The notes under the pieces: model-generated
The model's database searches: none
What the model was told of the DNA's origin: nothing
Seen by the model: only the letters and a program-made list of their open reading frames with translations
DNA from: Deroplatys truncata
Taxonomy: Eukaryota > Arthropoda > Insecta > Mantodea > Mantidae
DNA: 64,000 bases
Assembly (NCBI GenBank): GCA_030765065.1
Contig: CM060990.1
Location: 665,768,618 to 665,832,617, forward strand
Direction of reading: 5' to 3'
Translations under genes and position numbers: made by a program
Shown: positions 8,040 to 18,910 of the stretch, one piece after another
Layout of the letters: the number at the start of each line of letters is the position of its first letter
How positions within the stretch are numbered: the stretch's first letter is position 1

Positions 8040-9880
8040 AAAGACAGTATGGAGGTAAACGGCATATTTCTGTCTTTATCTAACGCTTACGTATTGTTAT
8101 TAGCTTCATCCTTTTCTACTCTCGCGCTGTCGCCAAGTTGCTAATAAGTAATAATATGGTGTAAATATTCACTTGTTTTGAGGCAGTATTTTTAGCACTT
8201 AAATAATTTCAGTCTAAAAAAGTGTAATTAATTAATAAAAGGAATCTCACAGCTTTCTATATCAGTGAAGTGTTATTTAAATCGTATCAAGTATTAATAA
8301 AAGGAGTGAAGTAAAATTATAATCTGTGTAAGCCTACATTCTTGTTGCATCACAACCCTGCTAAGAGAAACGTGTCTCTAACAATAATACTGACGCAGCC
8401 GAGGCAAACATAAATATTACATATTTAAAGAAACAGTTTAATTACAAAGTTAATTTTTTTAAACTTGGGGCAAAGGCCACCTGAAAGTACATTTGGGGCG
8501 AAGGCTACCGGAAACCGGGTACCATACGTGCGGTTGCAAACACACTTCAAGTTTGGCTCCCTAACAGTTGAAATACAATACAACTCCTACTTCAAATCGG
8601 CTTTTCCATACGAGAAACCGTAACATCTACAGTTTTTAACATATTATCCTATGCAGAAAACTGATCTCTATCAGATTGTTATTCTTAAAGGCTTTATAAA
8701 TTTCTCGGGGCACAAATTTCCAAAGAAAAGTAGTTTTTCAGTAAAAGCACGAAATTTGCTGTGTCTGTGCTTATCATGCAGTACCTAATAAACTAAAGGG
8801 TAGAACGCAACAACATGTTTTTCTTAGCTAGAGTAAGCTAGTGTGCTGATACCTGCCCAATTAGAATTTTCTACATTTAATAAAATGGGCGTTATAATTT
8901 TTTAAATTGAATATTTTCGGAAACTTCTAAACCTATGCAGTTGAAAAGTCAGCTAGCAAGAAACTTTTTTGTTATTGGATTTACAACGGGGACGCAGTGA
9001 GAGAAAATGTTGAGGAGGGATGGAAACAGTTTTTTAAAACAAGCCGGAATCCTGTAACTGTGTATGACAAATACGTCATCCGTCTATTCAGCTAACAGGC
9101 GCCAGGCGAAAGGCAGACAGGTTAACACCAGTTGTAAGGAAGTGTGTGCGTTTATAGCTAATGGAACACTGTGAAGTGTTATGTAGGTTGTTTATTTAAC
9201 ATTTTACGTAAATATTTATGGGTATGGAGGGAGAAACTAGGAAGAGACAAAATGTTGGTAAACCGAGAAGAAACGCAAAGTAAAAATGAATGTTAAACTA
9301 TCTTTCAAGTAAAATGAGTAAAAGAAACAGCTACCCGGGTGTTCAGAAACAGTAGTGTATAGGATAAAAAAGGAACGAATGTAAGGACCTCCAAGGACCC
9401 ATAAAAAAGAATGCAAAAAAGGATGGGAGACACAAAAACACGCTAGGTTAACGCATATAATGGAATAGCGGAAAGCGGAGTGTGACGCATCGTTCATTAT
9501 TTGCTGCTTGTAAGCATTTTACAACGTTGAATGGATTTTATCAAGGGTAAACAGTAATGATATCCTACCAAATAATAGCGTTTAACATTATATATCTCCA
9601 CATTTCTTTGATAATATATAGTTTTATGTCTTTAAAATCGCATTTCGAAGTACTAAAAATACAAAGAAGGCATAAAGTGCAGCTGTAAATTACATGTCTT
9701 AAAATTGCCTTAAATAAGTCAGATATTTCACTATTTGGTGATGTATCATTCACAAGATGACATTAGATTGGTAGACGGGCGCCAAAGTTGCGAGTGTGGG
9801 TATAGTACATGTAGCAATAGTGTGCTCTATTTAACGTGTAGTATCTTTTAAGCGTGAGAAACGATATACTTATAATTTGC
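8040..9880 (+). repeat. Repeat G copy 1, interrupted
   Basis: 8040-8178 and about 8626-9880 match 23044-24455 in the same orientation. Shared landmarks are TCTCGCGCTGTCGCCAAG, AATAAACTAAAGGGTAGAA, TGTGCTGATACCT, AGAGACAAAATGTTGGTAAA, CATCGTTCATT and TTTGGTGATGTATCATT. A segment at 8178-8625 is absent from copy 2. Around 9230-9480 a short coding-like stretch (lysine-rich, KAVKETA-like in copy 2) may be the remnant of a DNA-binding transposase domain, but it is full of stops. Confidence 0.75.
8178..8625 (+). repeat. Repeat L copy (shorter), inserted in repeat G
   Basis: The segment matches parts of 59405-60315: GCAGTATTTTTAGCACTTAA, ATATCAGTGAAGTG, CTGCTAAGAGA.ACGTGT, ACTGACGCAGCCGAGGCA, and repeated GGGGC(A/G)AAGGCCACC. 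It lacks about 500 bp that the copy at 59405 has. It could be LTR-derived; I see no coding sequence. Confidence 0.55.
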
Positions 9881-9902
9881 GACAGAAATCTGTGTGCACT
9901 CC

Positions 9903-10344
9903 GTCGGCAAATCGCATGTTACCCGTGACGTGCAAATTCCCGCCAGGCGTCCAAACCAAGGCTCTGTATAAAGGAAGTTCTCCTTATGGCTCGTAGATGG
10001 TAGCAGTTTCTTAAATGTATTGTTGAGAATATAGGCATTTTTTTTAATTCATCCGCTTTATTTTCTGACCCGCTTTAGGCTAGCGTATCCTGTGATGTCG
10101 TCCTCCGTGGTGTAGTGGTTACCATGCTAATATCTAGTTCCCGTGGTCGCGGGTAAAAATTCTTAGCATGGCTTCCTTTGGAAGGGAAGTAAAGCCGGTG
10201 GTCCCGTGTCGTAGATTTACGGCACGTAAAAGAACCTTAAGCCTGATGAGGACGCCTCTGAGCAAAATTTCCGGCCTTTCACGCCCAATATACAATGGGA
10301 CGCTAAGGACCACACAGTTAAAGAACGTAATACAATTTAATTTT
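9903..10344 (+). repeat. Tandem duplication unit 1 (unique part plus SINE-A)
   Basis: The unit starts GGCAAATCGCATGTTACCC and includes a TATA-like CTGTATAAAGGAA, TATTGTTGAGAATATAG and GACCCGCTTTAGGCTAGCG before a SINE-A. The same order of sequences is repeated immediately afterwards at 10345-10775. Confidence 0.8.
10097..10344 (+). repeat. SINE-A copy 2
   Basis: The head GTCGTCCTCCGTGGTGTAG has box A intact, but box B and the sequence after it are deleted: CGCGGGT runs directly into AAAAATTCTTAGCATGG. The body and the ACAATTTAATTTT end are present. It lies within tandem unit 1. Confidence 0.8.
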
Positions 10345-10775
10345 GCCGGCAAATCGCATGTTACCCATGACGTGCAAATTCCCGCCAGGCCTGCCACGCG
10401 TCCAAACCAAGGCTCTGTATAAAGGAATTTCGCCTTATGGCAGCAGTTTCTTTAATTGGTGTATTGTTGAGAATATAGACATTCTTTTTAAATTCATCCG
10501 CTTCATCTTTTGACCCGCTTTAGACTAGCGTATCCTTGGACTAGCGTGTCCTATAGTGCTATCCTTAGTGGTTACTATGCTAGTCTCTAGCTCCGGAGGT
10601 CGCGGGTTCAAACTCGGCGGAGGGCGATGGGTTTTTCGGGCGTAAAAATCCTTATCATGGCTTCCTTCGGAAGGGAAGTAAAGCCGGTGATCCCGTGTCG
10701 TAGATTTATGGCTCGTAAAAGAACCTCAAGGCTGATACAGGACAAAATTACCGGTCTTTCACGCCCAATATACAG
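10345..10775 (+). repeat. Tandem duplication unit 2
   Basis: This is a direct copy of 9903-10344 with small differences, starting GCCGGCAAATCGCATGTTAC and running through CTGTATAAAGGAA, TTGTTGAGAATATAGAC and the SINE-A. One extra short duplication (GGACTAGCGTGTCC) occurs before the SINE. Confidence 0.8.
10557..10774 (+). repeat. SINE-A copy 3 (3' truncated)
   Basis: The head is degraded (TAGTGGTTACTATGCTAG) but box B is intact (GCGGGTTCAAACTC). The body runs to CACGCCCAATATACAG and then stops, so the usual 3' end GCGTCCATAAATAAAACTC is missing. Confidence 0.8.
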
Positions 10776-10936
10776 GATGATTTATGAAGAACTGACACAT
10801 TTATTTCTTTAATTGTTTCGAAACAAGTTATGCTAGCTACAACTTATTACACCTAAAATTTTGGGAGATTATTTACCTCTATAGCAAATGTTGAAAATGT
10901 CCTCCATCCTGCATAAGGCACAACTCAACACGTCGT

Positions 10937-11842
10937 TCATGTTACTGACCACTTGTTGGATGACTCTATTGTTAATAGCTTTGCTTCAATCTCCTGTGTA
11001 ATGTTGTGTTTCAGATCGTCCAATGTCTGGGGACGTGTGGCATAAACCTTGTCTTTTGAGTAACCCCATAGAAAGAAATCCGTCGATGTCAAATCCGGAG
11101 ATCTCGGTGTCTTGGAAATTATCCAGTCGTCAAAGAAACTTGCAATTAGTGCCATGGATTCATTTGATGTATTGCATGTAGCGCCGTCCTGCTGAAAATA
11201 TCCATGACTCAGCTCTACATCGTCTAGTTGCTCAGCAAACTCCATGAAAATCCTCGGTACTCTGCAATGTTCACATTGTTTTAAAAAAAATTGGTTCCAC
11301 TATTCCCTGTGCGGATATTGCGCACCAAACTCCGGTTTTAACCGAATGCATATGTCAGTTCACATAGCCGGATAAATGCTACCATGTTTCATCTGTGAAC
11401 CATGTGATGGACAATATGGCAGAATTTTGCCTAATAAACGTCTGAAACCAACAGCAATAATCCAGTCGTCTATTCTTATCTGGTTCCTGTAACTGATGGA
11501 CAACCGTAATCCTATACGGCTTTAGGTCTGCACTTTTCACAGCTCTCTGACACATTGAGTAGCTGTACCCTGTCTCCTGCGACAAACGTCTTAATGATTT
11601 TTTGGGTGACTGATCCAGTCGTGCTCTTACGTCAACAACCGTGGGAAGCTAGATGAACGAGTTTTGCCTTTTTCACTCACCACAGATCCAGTTGTTTCCA
11701 CTTGGTTTACCAGTCCAGTATTGTATTTCTTTGGGGAGGATTCCGAACACCAAATTCTCTCTGGTATGCCCGTAATTGAATTCGTAATCCAGTATTGCTT
11801 TACAAGGAAGAGTAGTTCATTTAATGTGTACTCCATTTCCAT
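10937..11842 (-). pseudogene. IS630/Tc1-type (DUF4817-like) transposase, degraded but near full span
   Basis: Three minus-strand pieces in order cover an almost complete transposase. 11842-11627 has the N-terminal HTH region. 11585-11379 has SQETGYSYSMCQRAVKSADL and KPYRITVVHQLQ, and ends in WFTDETW, which carries the first catalytic aspartate. 11245-10937 has GYFQQDGATCNT (second catalytic aspartate region), PRSPDLTSTDFFLWGYSKDK and VYATRPQTLDDLKHNI at the C-terminus. Frameshifts and stops separate the pieces. Such transposases cut and paste elements by a DD(E/D) mechanism; this copy cannot make an active protein. Confidence 0.85.
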
Positions 11843-12050
11843 GTTGACTAGAACAAAATCTCAAAAACAGTTGCCGACCATAAAACTAACAATTACGAAT
11901 AAAACGTGAACATCTGCGCATCTAGTGACAGGCAATCTAAACTCCAGAACATTCTGCTTAATTTGATGCTAAAATTGAGGCATTAAGTGAATTTCGAACA
12001 GAATTATTAAAGAAAGAAATGAGTCAGTTCTTCATAAATCACCAGTAGAA

Positions 12051-12115
12051 TGGGACGCTAAGGATCACAGCAGTTAAAGAGCGTCCATAAATAAAACTCA
12101 ATATAATTTGTATCC
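12051..12115 (+). repeat. SINE-A 3' end fragment
   Basis: Only the tail of the family is present: AATGGGACGCTAAGGATC, AGCAGTTAAAGAGCGTCC and ATAAATAAAACTCAAT. No head is seen upstream. Confidence 0.8.
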
Positions 12116-13270
12116 TATAGTAAGTATAAATATGATTACTATATGCACATAATTCTTTATTAGAACATTAGGTGATTTTCCTTGTATTCGTTTTTCATCT
12201 AAGCATTTGAATCATGTGAATAAACAGTTTTATAAGTTAACACGAAATTATTCAGTTTTAAACACCGGAGAGAATATATGAAACTTAAACGAGTTTTGTG
12301 TTTAATGCTTGTCGCCTTCCGCGTGAATTAGCGAGCTTGCTTTGACGCATATGCATGGACGGAGGCACTGGTTGTATCAACCCTCTGTTCAGCACGTATT
12401 CGTTATTTAAAAGCAATTTTGATTTTTATAGCGTTGATTATAAAGGTAATGTCATTCTGTACTTTATTGCGGCCATTTCTCACTAATTCTCGCAGGCAAT
12501 TTTCTTTTTCCTTTGACTGGCTCATGTTTCCTTCTTTGGGGAGGGGCGAGAACCCCGGGGCCTAAGGGGTGTGGGAGCCCCTTTGAGTGTCGCATGCGTA
12601 TGTATTCCGTTTGATCTAGGTTTGACAGTACACCGACATAGGCGCCCGACAAGGGGTTTACCCCGCGGGTTACCCTCTACATTTGCATATAATGAAACAA
12701 CTTATTGAGGTACAGGTCATTACGCACTGCAATACAACCGCCAACACGTTTACTAGTCGACTTCGATAGTCGATGCCATTAAGGTTCATAAATACGTTTC
12801 TACGAAACTGTTTACATTACTTTAACTAGGGGGAGAAACCGTTTGGCGGCTGCAATGGAAAAGGGTGCTAAGCGTTACCACTTTCACGCTACATTATAGC
12901 TTTATAACATTAAACATGATATAAAACTTAGCTTTTGATGTTTTCAATTTGTATGCATAACGCTACTTTAATTTAAAACAGATAATTTGCTCTCACACTA
13001 TGTAGAGGGCGTGAGTAATGTTATACTGCATTAAGAAACTAGCATTTTCGTGTTTTATTCCTCCTTACTTTGTCAGCACTTTAGCACTCTTACACTAGTT
13101 GTTTCTATCAAGTTACAAGTGAAACAGATCTCAGCAATGAATACCAGTGATTATAGCGCAAAGTTGGCTGATAATTTGGCAAAACTAAGGGAACCGATCT
13201 GTCAATTTTCTAAAACCCAAAGTATCCTGCTGAGTGTTTCGAATTTTTTGACACATCTTGGTTTGTATAT
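12116..13270. other. No gene seen; local GC-rich patch
   Basis: Most of this is AT-rich. 12500-12680 is GC-rich with runs such as GAACCCCGGGGCC and TTTACCCCGCGGGTTACC. A 62-codon minus-strand ORF here (12652-12464) resembles nothing I know and is likely incidental to the base composition. Confidence 0.5.
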
Positions 13271-13279
13271 ACAGAGCGG

Positions 13280-13372
13280 TCCCTCAGCCATCTGGCCGGT
13301 AGTCGCGATGCGTGTTCCGCACGCGATCCCTCAGCTATCTGGCCGGTAGTCGCGATGCGTGTTCCACACACT
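13280..13372 (+). repeat. Tandem pair of about 46-bp units
   Basis: TCCCTCAGCCATCTGGCCGG starts unit 1 (13280-13326) and TCCCTCAGCTATCTGGCCGG starts unit 2 (13327-13372). Both continue TAGTCGCGATGCGTGTTCC. A related inverted sequence is at 14136-14179 (minus: GAGCGGCCCCTCAG, then CTCTGGCCGGGAAT). Confidence 0.8.
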
Positions 13373-13519
13373 ATATTCAGTGTATCTGTTTATTATTCTC
13401 ATTATTGAAGCTGATACCATATTATTACTGGTTTTATGGTGATTATTACGATATATTGATTACCTATTGAACAAACATAATTACATTTTATTTTATCAGT
13501 ACTAACCTTTTTCACAGTC

Positions 13520-13900
13520 TGTGTTGAAAGTGGTGTCCTTCGGCAGATAAACATTCTTGGCACCTTCTGATGAAATTACCATTCACACGCATAAGTTCTT
13601 GTTGCGTAATTTCCCTAATTTATGTTCTTATATTGTTTTCAAGATCGTCTATGGTGCGAGGATTATTCCTATACATTCTATTTTTGAGAGTTCCCCACAG
13701 ATAAGTCACAAAACAGTAAGATTCGGCGATCGAGCGGGCCATAACCCTTTAGTTTTTCTTCCGTTAGAATCATTCGTTTCTTTTTACAACTTACAAAATT
13801 AAATGATCCCGTTCTCTTCACTTTATTCACTAGATATCCAACTGTTTCTCTACTCGGAACTAGAACAGCAGGAAATTTATCGTGAAATTGCCTACACACC
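13520..13900 (-). pseudogene. Internally deleted IS630/Tc1-type transposase
   Basis: Minus strand 13899-13745 encodes the HTH region CRQFHDKFPAVLVPSRETVG, NKVKRTGSFNF and RMILTEEKLKGYG. It is followed directly by the C-terminal end (GTLKNRMYRNNPRTIDDLE, then RRCQECLSAEGHHFQHRL in shifted frames). The DDE core between them is missing. This is the same kind of deletion as at 5521-6245 but in a clearly diverged family member. Confidence 0.75.
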
Positions 13901-14862
13901 TGTCTACACTAGTCGTTTTTCACAAACGTGTCATACATAAAAAGTCTTTGTTTTAAGCTAAAATTTGAGTACCATTTCTGGGTTGTAAAAATCCGATAAT
14001 TCAATCGCACACAAATACACACGCGTCTGGCATCTATACACAAGAAGCAATAACAGCTGACTGAAGCCCGCTGCCACATGTCCGATAAGTGGAAGAGCCC
14101 GTGGCATTGAGTTCATTCAGACGTGTCGCACAAGACTGCCATGCAATTCCCGGCCAGAGTGCTGAGGGGCCGCTCTGTAGAATGGTGGTTGCAGTGTTTG
14201 GTGCATAAACAGGGTTATTCAAAAAGAAGTAACACTGATGTGTAGTGATTCCTTATAGTTGTATCGCATCAAAACCCTTAGATAACTCAAGCCTTCTAGG
14301 TGTCAATTGCTGTTATATTTTTTATTGTTTTGAGCTATTCTAGTTCTCATTAACACAAACCTAATAAATACTTTCTTTCTGTTTCAGGTAAGAACTCTCA
14401 TTAGAAAATGCTGGTATTCCTTTTGTCACGTGAGTATTAACGGATTCATTTCATAAAGTGCTGGAAGTATTGACGTTAAGGAAGAAATATTTACAGATTT
14501 AATGAAATGCAGTTGATTGTTCCATTCATGATTCTTAAAGAGCAAATCCATGCACTGTTGCACAGCATTTTCTTGTTTTCTTTTAAGTAAAATAACTCAG
14601 GACGGGACAGTAAGCGAATCCTACCGGCAGACGAACATAGGCAGATGAGACAGTTGCTCATTTGTTGGGCGAGTGTCCAGCGCTTGCTCTTCAAGGAGCA
14701 CTCATTTTTGATAATCAATTTCCAAAATTGGAGCTTTTAAACATCATGGACCAGAGCCTGTTTCAGTTTATTATGAATTTCAGACCTATGGATCGGTGTT
14801 AATAATCCTGAGGATGCGCAATAGATCTGCAAAGGTATCAGTACAGGGCAGTTTTGTCGTGT

Positions 14863-15139
14863 GTCGTCCTCCGTGGTGTAGTGGTTACCGTGCTGGTCTC
14901 TAGTTCCCGAGGTCGGAGGTTCAAACCCGGTGGAGCGCAATGGATTTTTTCGGGCGTAAAGCCCTTAGTATGGCTTCCTTCAGAAGGGAAGTAAAGCCGG
15001 TGATCCCGTGTCGTATATTTGCGGCACGTAAAAGAACCTCAAGCGTGAGAGGGGCTTCTGAACAAAATTTCCGGCCTTTCACGCCCAATATAGAATGGGA
15101 CGCTAAGAACCGTAGCAGTTGAAGAGCGTCCATAAATAG
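14863..15139 (+). repeat. SINE-A copy 4 (most complete)
   Basis: Box A region CCGTGGTGTAGTGGTTACCG and box B region GGAGGTTCAAACCCGGTGG are both intact. The body follows: TTTTTTCGGGCGTAAAG, GGCTTCCTTCAGAAGGGAAG, CGGCACGTAAAAGAACCTCA, TTTCACGCCCAATATAG and GAGCGTCCATAAATAG. This copy defines the family layout at about 275 bp. It directly precedes repeat F copy 2. Confidence 0.9.
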
Positions 15140-15145
15140 TTTTTC

Positions 15146-15325
15146 GTGCACTGCGACCTGCGGGAGATTTATTGCGGCTACCACTCCAGGAGGGATGAAA
15201 TGAAGGAACCACAAAACGCTATAGGCCACAGAGACGCGCGGAAGTCCCTAAACAGTTCCAGGCTCGAAGACCCGACCCACTCTGGAGCTGCCAGAGAAGG
15301 CAATGAACGACCCTCGACCAAGCAG
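15146..15325 (+). repeat. Repeat F copy 2
   Basis: CACTGCGACCTGCGGGAG, GCGGCTACCACTCCAGGAGG, CTATAGGCCACAGAGACGCG and CACTCTGGAGCTGCC are shared with 5296-5492 (inverted) and 17366-17530. Confidence 0.75.
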
Positions 15326-17365
15326 CCCTGTAGTGTATACGGGCCTCCTCCGGCACCGCCACACACCACCTAGAAATCGCGGTAGATGAGAGAGTACCGC
15401 ATTATCCACCTATCGATCAGGGAAAACCACGAAAAATTCCAGATCCCGAATGCGAGGCTCACACGTTACCATGGAGCCATTTCGCTTCGTTTTTTACCAT
15501 ATTGCGCAGTTGTATCACATATTGCATCACAGTTTTTTAAAAGAAAAAGCACAAATTTACAAAATATATCTGAGATAAGTGCTTAGTTTATACACATTAT
15601 AAATGTGAATAGAATATAACGATCATGTATTAAACATGGCATAAGGAAGGGTTACAAATACGTTCAAATTTGGCGACTTTAAATAAAATTAACCTTTCAA
15701 CCCTTGTGGTAAGAAACTGGAATATTCCGGTCAGTATATGCACACGTGTTTGTTTTTGAACGGTGGTATGCTGAATTTAATAACACAGTATGTGAAAACA
15801 CACTGAGCGTCCATGTGCATTGGAGCATGTGATGTAAATGATTGCTAACATCTGGTTATTTAAACACCAAATTGTTACAAATTATACGTCATACTGGGCG
15901 TTCAACTGCGAAGAACTCATTACGTGGTTCAGCCATTAAAAAAGAAATAAAGCTTTTATTTTAATGCAGTCCATGTTTAACACGAGCACAACACATGCAC
16001 TGAATTTTAGGTTATGAACTAAATGAAATATTTTATGGAAATAAGGGAATATATCGTACTGTGCGATGAATAAACAAACATTGTCTTGTGTCTAACAACA
16101 TTTGGAAGATCACTTAAGACTTTGCAGATGAATACGTAGAAAACACCGCATTTCTTCTCTGTAGAGTTTATACATCAGATGTGAACACTTACGCGACATT
16201 CTCTACCCATGGCAAATGCAAATATGTCCAGTTTGTGTTAAAGTACTCGTATAAAACGTCATTCTTCTGGCCACATTGTGCTATTCACGTAGTGATTTCA
16301 AATGCGGACATTTCATGTAAAATCGAACGGCAAAAAACCTCCTATTCTGTGTTTCCATTATAATTTCTCCTATTAATAAGGTATGCTAAGGAAGGCATAT
16401 TTATCAAATATTAACATCTAAACCCCAACGGTTGTCACGTTATTGAACGATAAATGTATCGTATTAATTCATTTTGTCGCATTTTAAGTGCGCATACCTA
16501 CGGAACCCTTTATTTCAGAAAACTGTAACAAAGTTCATTTTGTAGATAGAAGTCCGCATTTCATTACAGCATATACTAATTATTTTTATAATATTCATAA
16601 AAATCGATATACAGTTTTTACGTATCTTAAGCGTCATAGTTATAACAGAAAAAGTAAATAAACGCAGCGATTTACGTGGTTGATGCACTGTGAATCTGAA
16701 GAAATAAGCAGTAACTGCTTGTTTAACCATATGCACGGCAGCTTGCTTGACTTTCAGTTCAAAACAAACGTGCGAGAGCGACCATGAGCACGCGTTTTAC
16801 TGCTCCCACGTACAAAGTAGTTTACTTCTTTAATTATTTTAGACGAATCCTTATCAGTCACCATTACAGTAAAATATAAGTTTGATTCTGTTTAAATTTC
16901 GGAATCTTACCGTATATAATACAGTTATTTTTCTTAATCCGTTGCCGCCTACACTTGTAAAAGTAGAAATTTCTTGACTTAAATCAAAATAAGAACATTT
17001 TTACCCATTATGGTGAAATTAAAGTTAAGGGAATCAAAATAAAGCTCGATTTAAATAATCAGATTTAAAGGTTTCAGAGTTATAACAGTTTCAAGTTGGG
17101 AATATTAGGGAAGATACGATGAATTTGAGTAATTTTAATTGCAAAGCAATAATTCTGAGTTTGCGTAAAGCATTTTATCGGGCTTGTCTCCAAATATAAA
17201 AAGTGTCGTTTCGTTTAAAAAAATGCAAGGTCAATGTTCCTTGTATTTTGGACATACATAGAACTTTCGGAGATAGAACTCAAATTTTTAAACCTGGTAA
17301 CCAGCTATTGTGATGGAAAGAAACGATGTTGATGTGTTATAGGTATAGGTTACTCAACGAAGGGG
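15326..17365. other. No gene seen
   Basis: This is about 2 kb of AT-rich sequence. The reading frames are short and show no family motif. I see no repeat that recurs elsewhere in the window. Confidence 0.5.
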
Positions 17366-17530
17366 AACACTTCGCGCACTGCGATCTACATAAATCTATT
17401 GCGCCTACCATCCCGCAGGAGGCTATAGGCCGCAGGCAGGCAGACCACAAAGACGCGCGGAAGTTCCTAATATTTCCAAACTCAAAGACCGTCCCACTCC
17501 TGTAGCTCCCTAGACGGGGTAGTCTCTTGT
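17366..17530 (+). repeat. Repeat F copy 3
   Basis: GCGCACTGCGATCTACATAA, GCGCCTACCATCCCGCAGG, GACGCGCGGAAGTTCC and CAAAGACCGTCCCACTCC match copies 1 and 2. An extra GGCAGGCAGACC is inserted in the middle. Confidence 0.75.
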
Positions 17531-18084
17531 GTCCACGGGGAATACCCTTTCCTTCGATCTAATATGTTACATTCGCATGACTTTCTCTACCACTATAGTT
17601 TATTTCTTTATAACCTCTACACACTATTCTTATAACTGTATAAACCTTGCAGAAAGGGCTACATTACACATTTCATTGTGGGTACAAGGGGGATAGAGGA
17701 AATAGAATCTACGCTCATATCCTTAAAGGGGGCTCGCAATATGCTAGCCTTCAAATTCCATTCTCCTTCTATAATTTACTTATAGCGAAAGCATTTAAAA
17801 ATGACAAATTATTTAAGAATTCAAACCATTAATAAGGGATACCTTGGAAATAATGATAACACAAAAAATGAAGTTTAAAAGGGTTACACAGTTTTGTGTA
17901 GTACGCTTTTTGTCTATTTCTTAAGGATTACCAGGGAGATTCACAGAACACAGACAGAAAATTTAAAATATTTATCTTATCTGTCCTGCAAATGTCTTAA
18001 ATGTGTGATATTTGAATCAAAATTGTTAAGTCATTTTAAGGAAAATAAATTTCGAAAAATGTTTCATGTAAAACCTAATTTGAA
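17531..18084. other. No gene seen
   Basis: The sequence is AT-rich with short ORFs only; I see nothing that I can support. Confidence 0.5.
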
Positions 18085-18310
18085 ATAGGGGATTTTCATG
18101 AATATTTTCGTGTCACATCTTTGGAAGATACTGAACTTAAATACCAAGTTTAGTGTTTATCCGTCATTCCGGTTTTGAGTTATGCTGTTCAAACACACAG
18201 ACAGACATACATACACACTGATCTTTTTTCTAAAAATGAGTTTCCGGTGAAATCTTGATATAGAACTTTTGAGTGGAATTCAGTACTACCTCTACCTACT
18301 TTTCGTCAGA
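18085..18310 (+). repeat. Repeat H copy 1
   Basis: TGAACTTAAATACCAAGTTT, TTTTGAGTTATGCTGTTCA and then ACACACAGACAGACATACA are the landmarks of a dispersed family also at about 18580, 22085 (minus), 29280 (minus), 54300 and 60910 (minus). It is non-coding, with its core around the ACTTGGTATTT-like sequence and a CA-rich patch. Confidence 0.75.
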
Positions 18311-18579
18311 GGGAGTGTTCTTTGTTCAGAGTCTTTTGAGACAGGGGATAGGGGAAGGTTAAAAACCGGTTGCTCGTGCCCAAGTCGGCTACGTGTGGCG
18401 ACTATTTGTAAGAGACTCAAAAGACACTGAACAAACAAAACTTGGCAAAGTATAAAATGGAATGTTTTGAAAACCAATACCGCGAAAAACTTTCTTAGAC
18501 ATAAACAATGTAATTTAATGAGCTCTACCTTCTTGCTGAGTAAGTTTTTGTCTATATCCTATGATTTCTCATTTATATA

Positions 18580-18910
18580 AAATTGTTTAACATTTATGAA
18601 TATAAAGAGGACTTCACAGGCTATTCACAGAAAATTAAAGATATACGTTGATTTTGTCACAGTTATATATCAAATATATTATATTTTTATCAAAGTCATA
18701 AGAACTGGCTTTAAAGGGTATTTTTGGTGTGTCAGACTCAAGAATGAAGTTTGGTACTTATCTACTTTTCGATTTTGAACTATACTGTTGACACACATAC
18801 ACACGAACATACCAGACTTTTTGGATTTTTGTGTTTAGTGGATCTCAAAACGTGTGTTTGCGGTGAAATACAGCACTTCCTCTCTCTACTATAGGTAGGT
18901 GGTAGATAAA
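18580..18910 (+). repeat. Repeat H copy 2
   Basis: This is a diverged copy: AGTTTGGTACTTATCTACTT, TTTTGAACTATACTGTTGAC, ACACACATACACACG and GCGGTGAAATACAGCACTTC. It lies close to copy 1 in the same orientation. Confidence 0.65.

Noticed and set aside
12464-12652. 62-codon Pro/Arg-rich minus ORF
   Set aside because: It lies in a small GC-rich patch, has no domain and no context supporting a gene.
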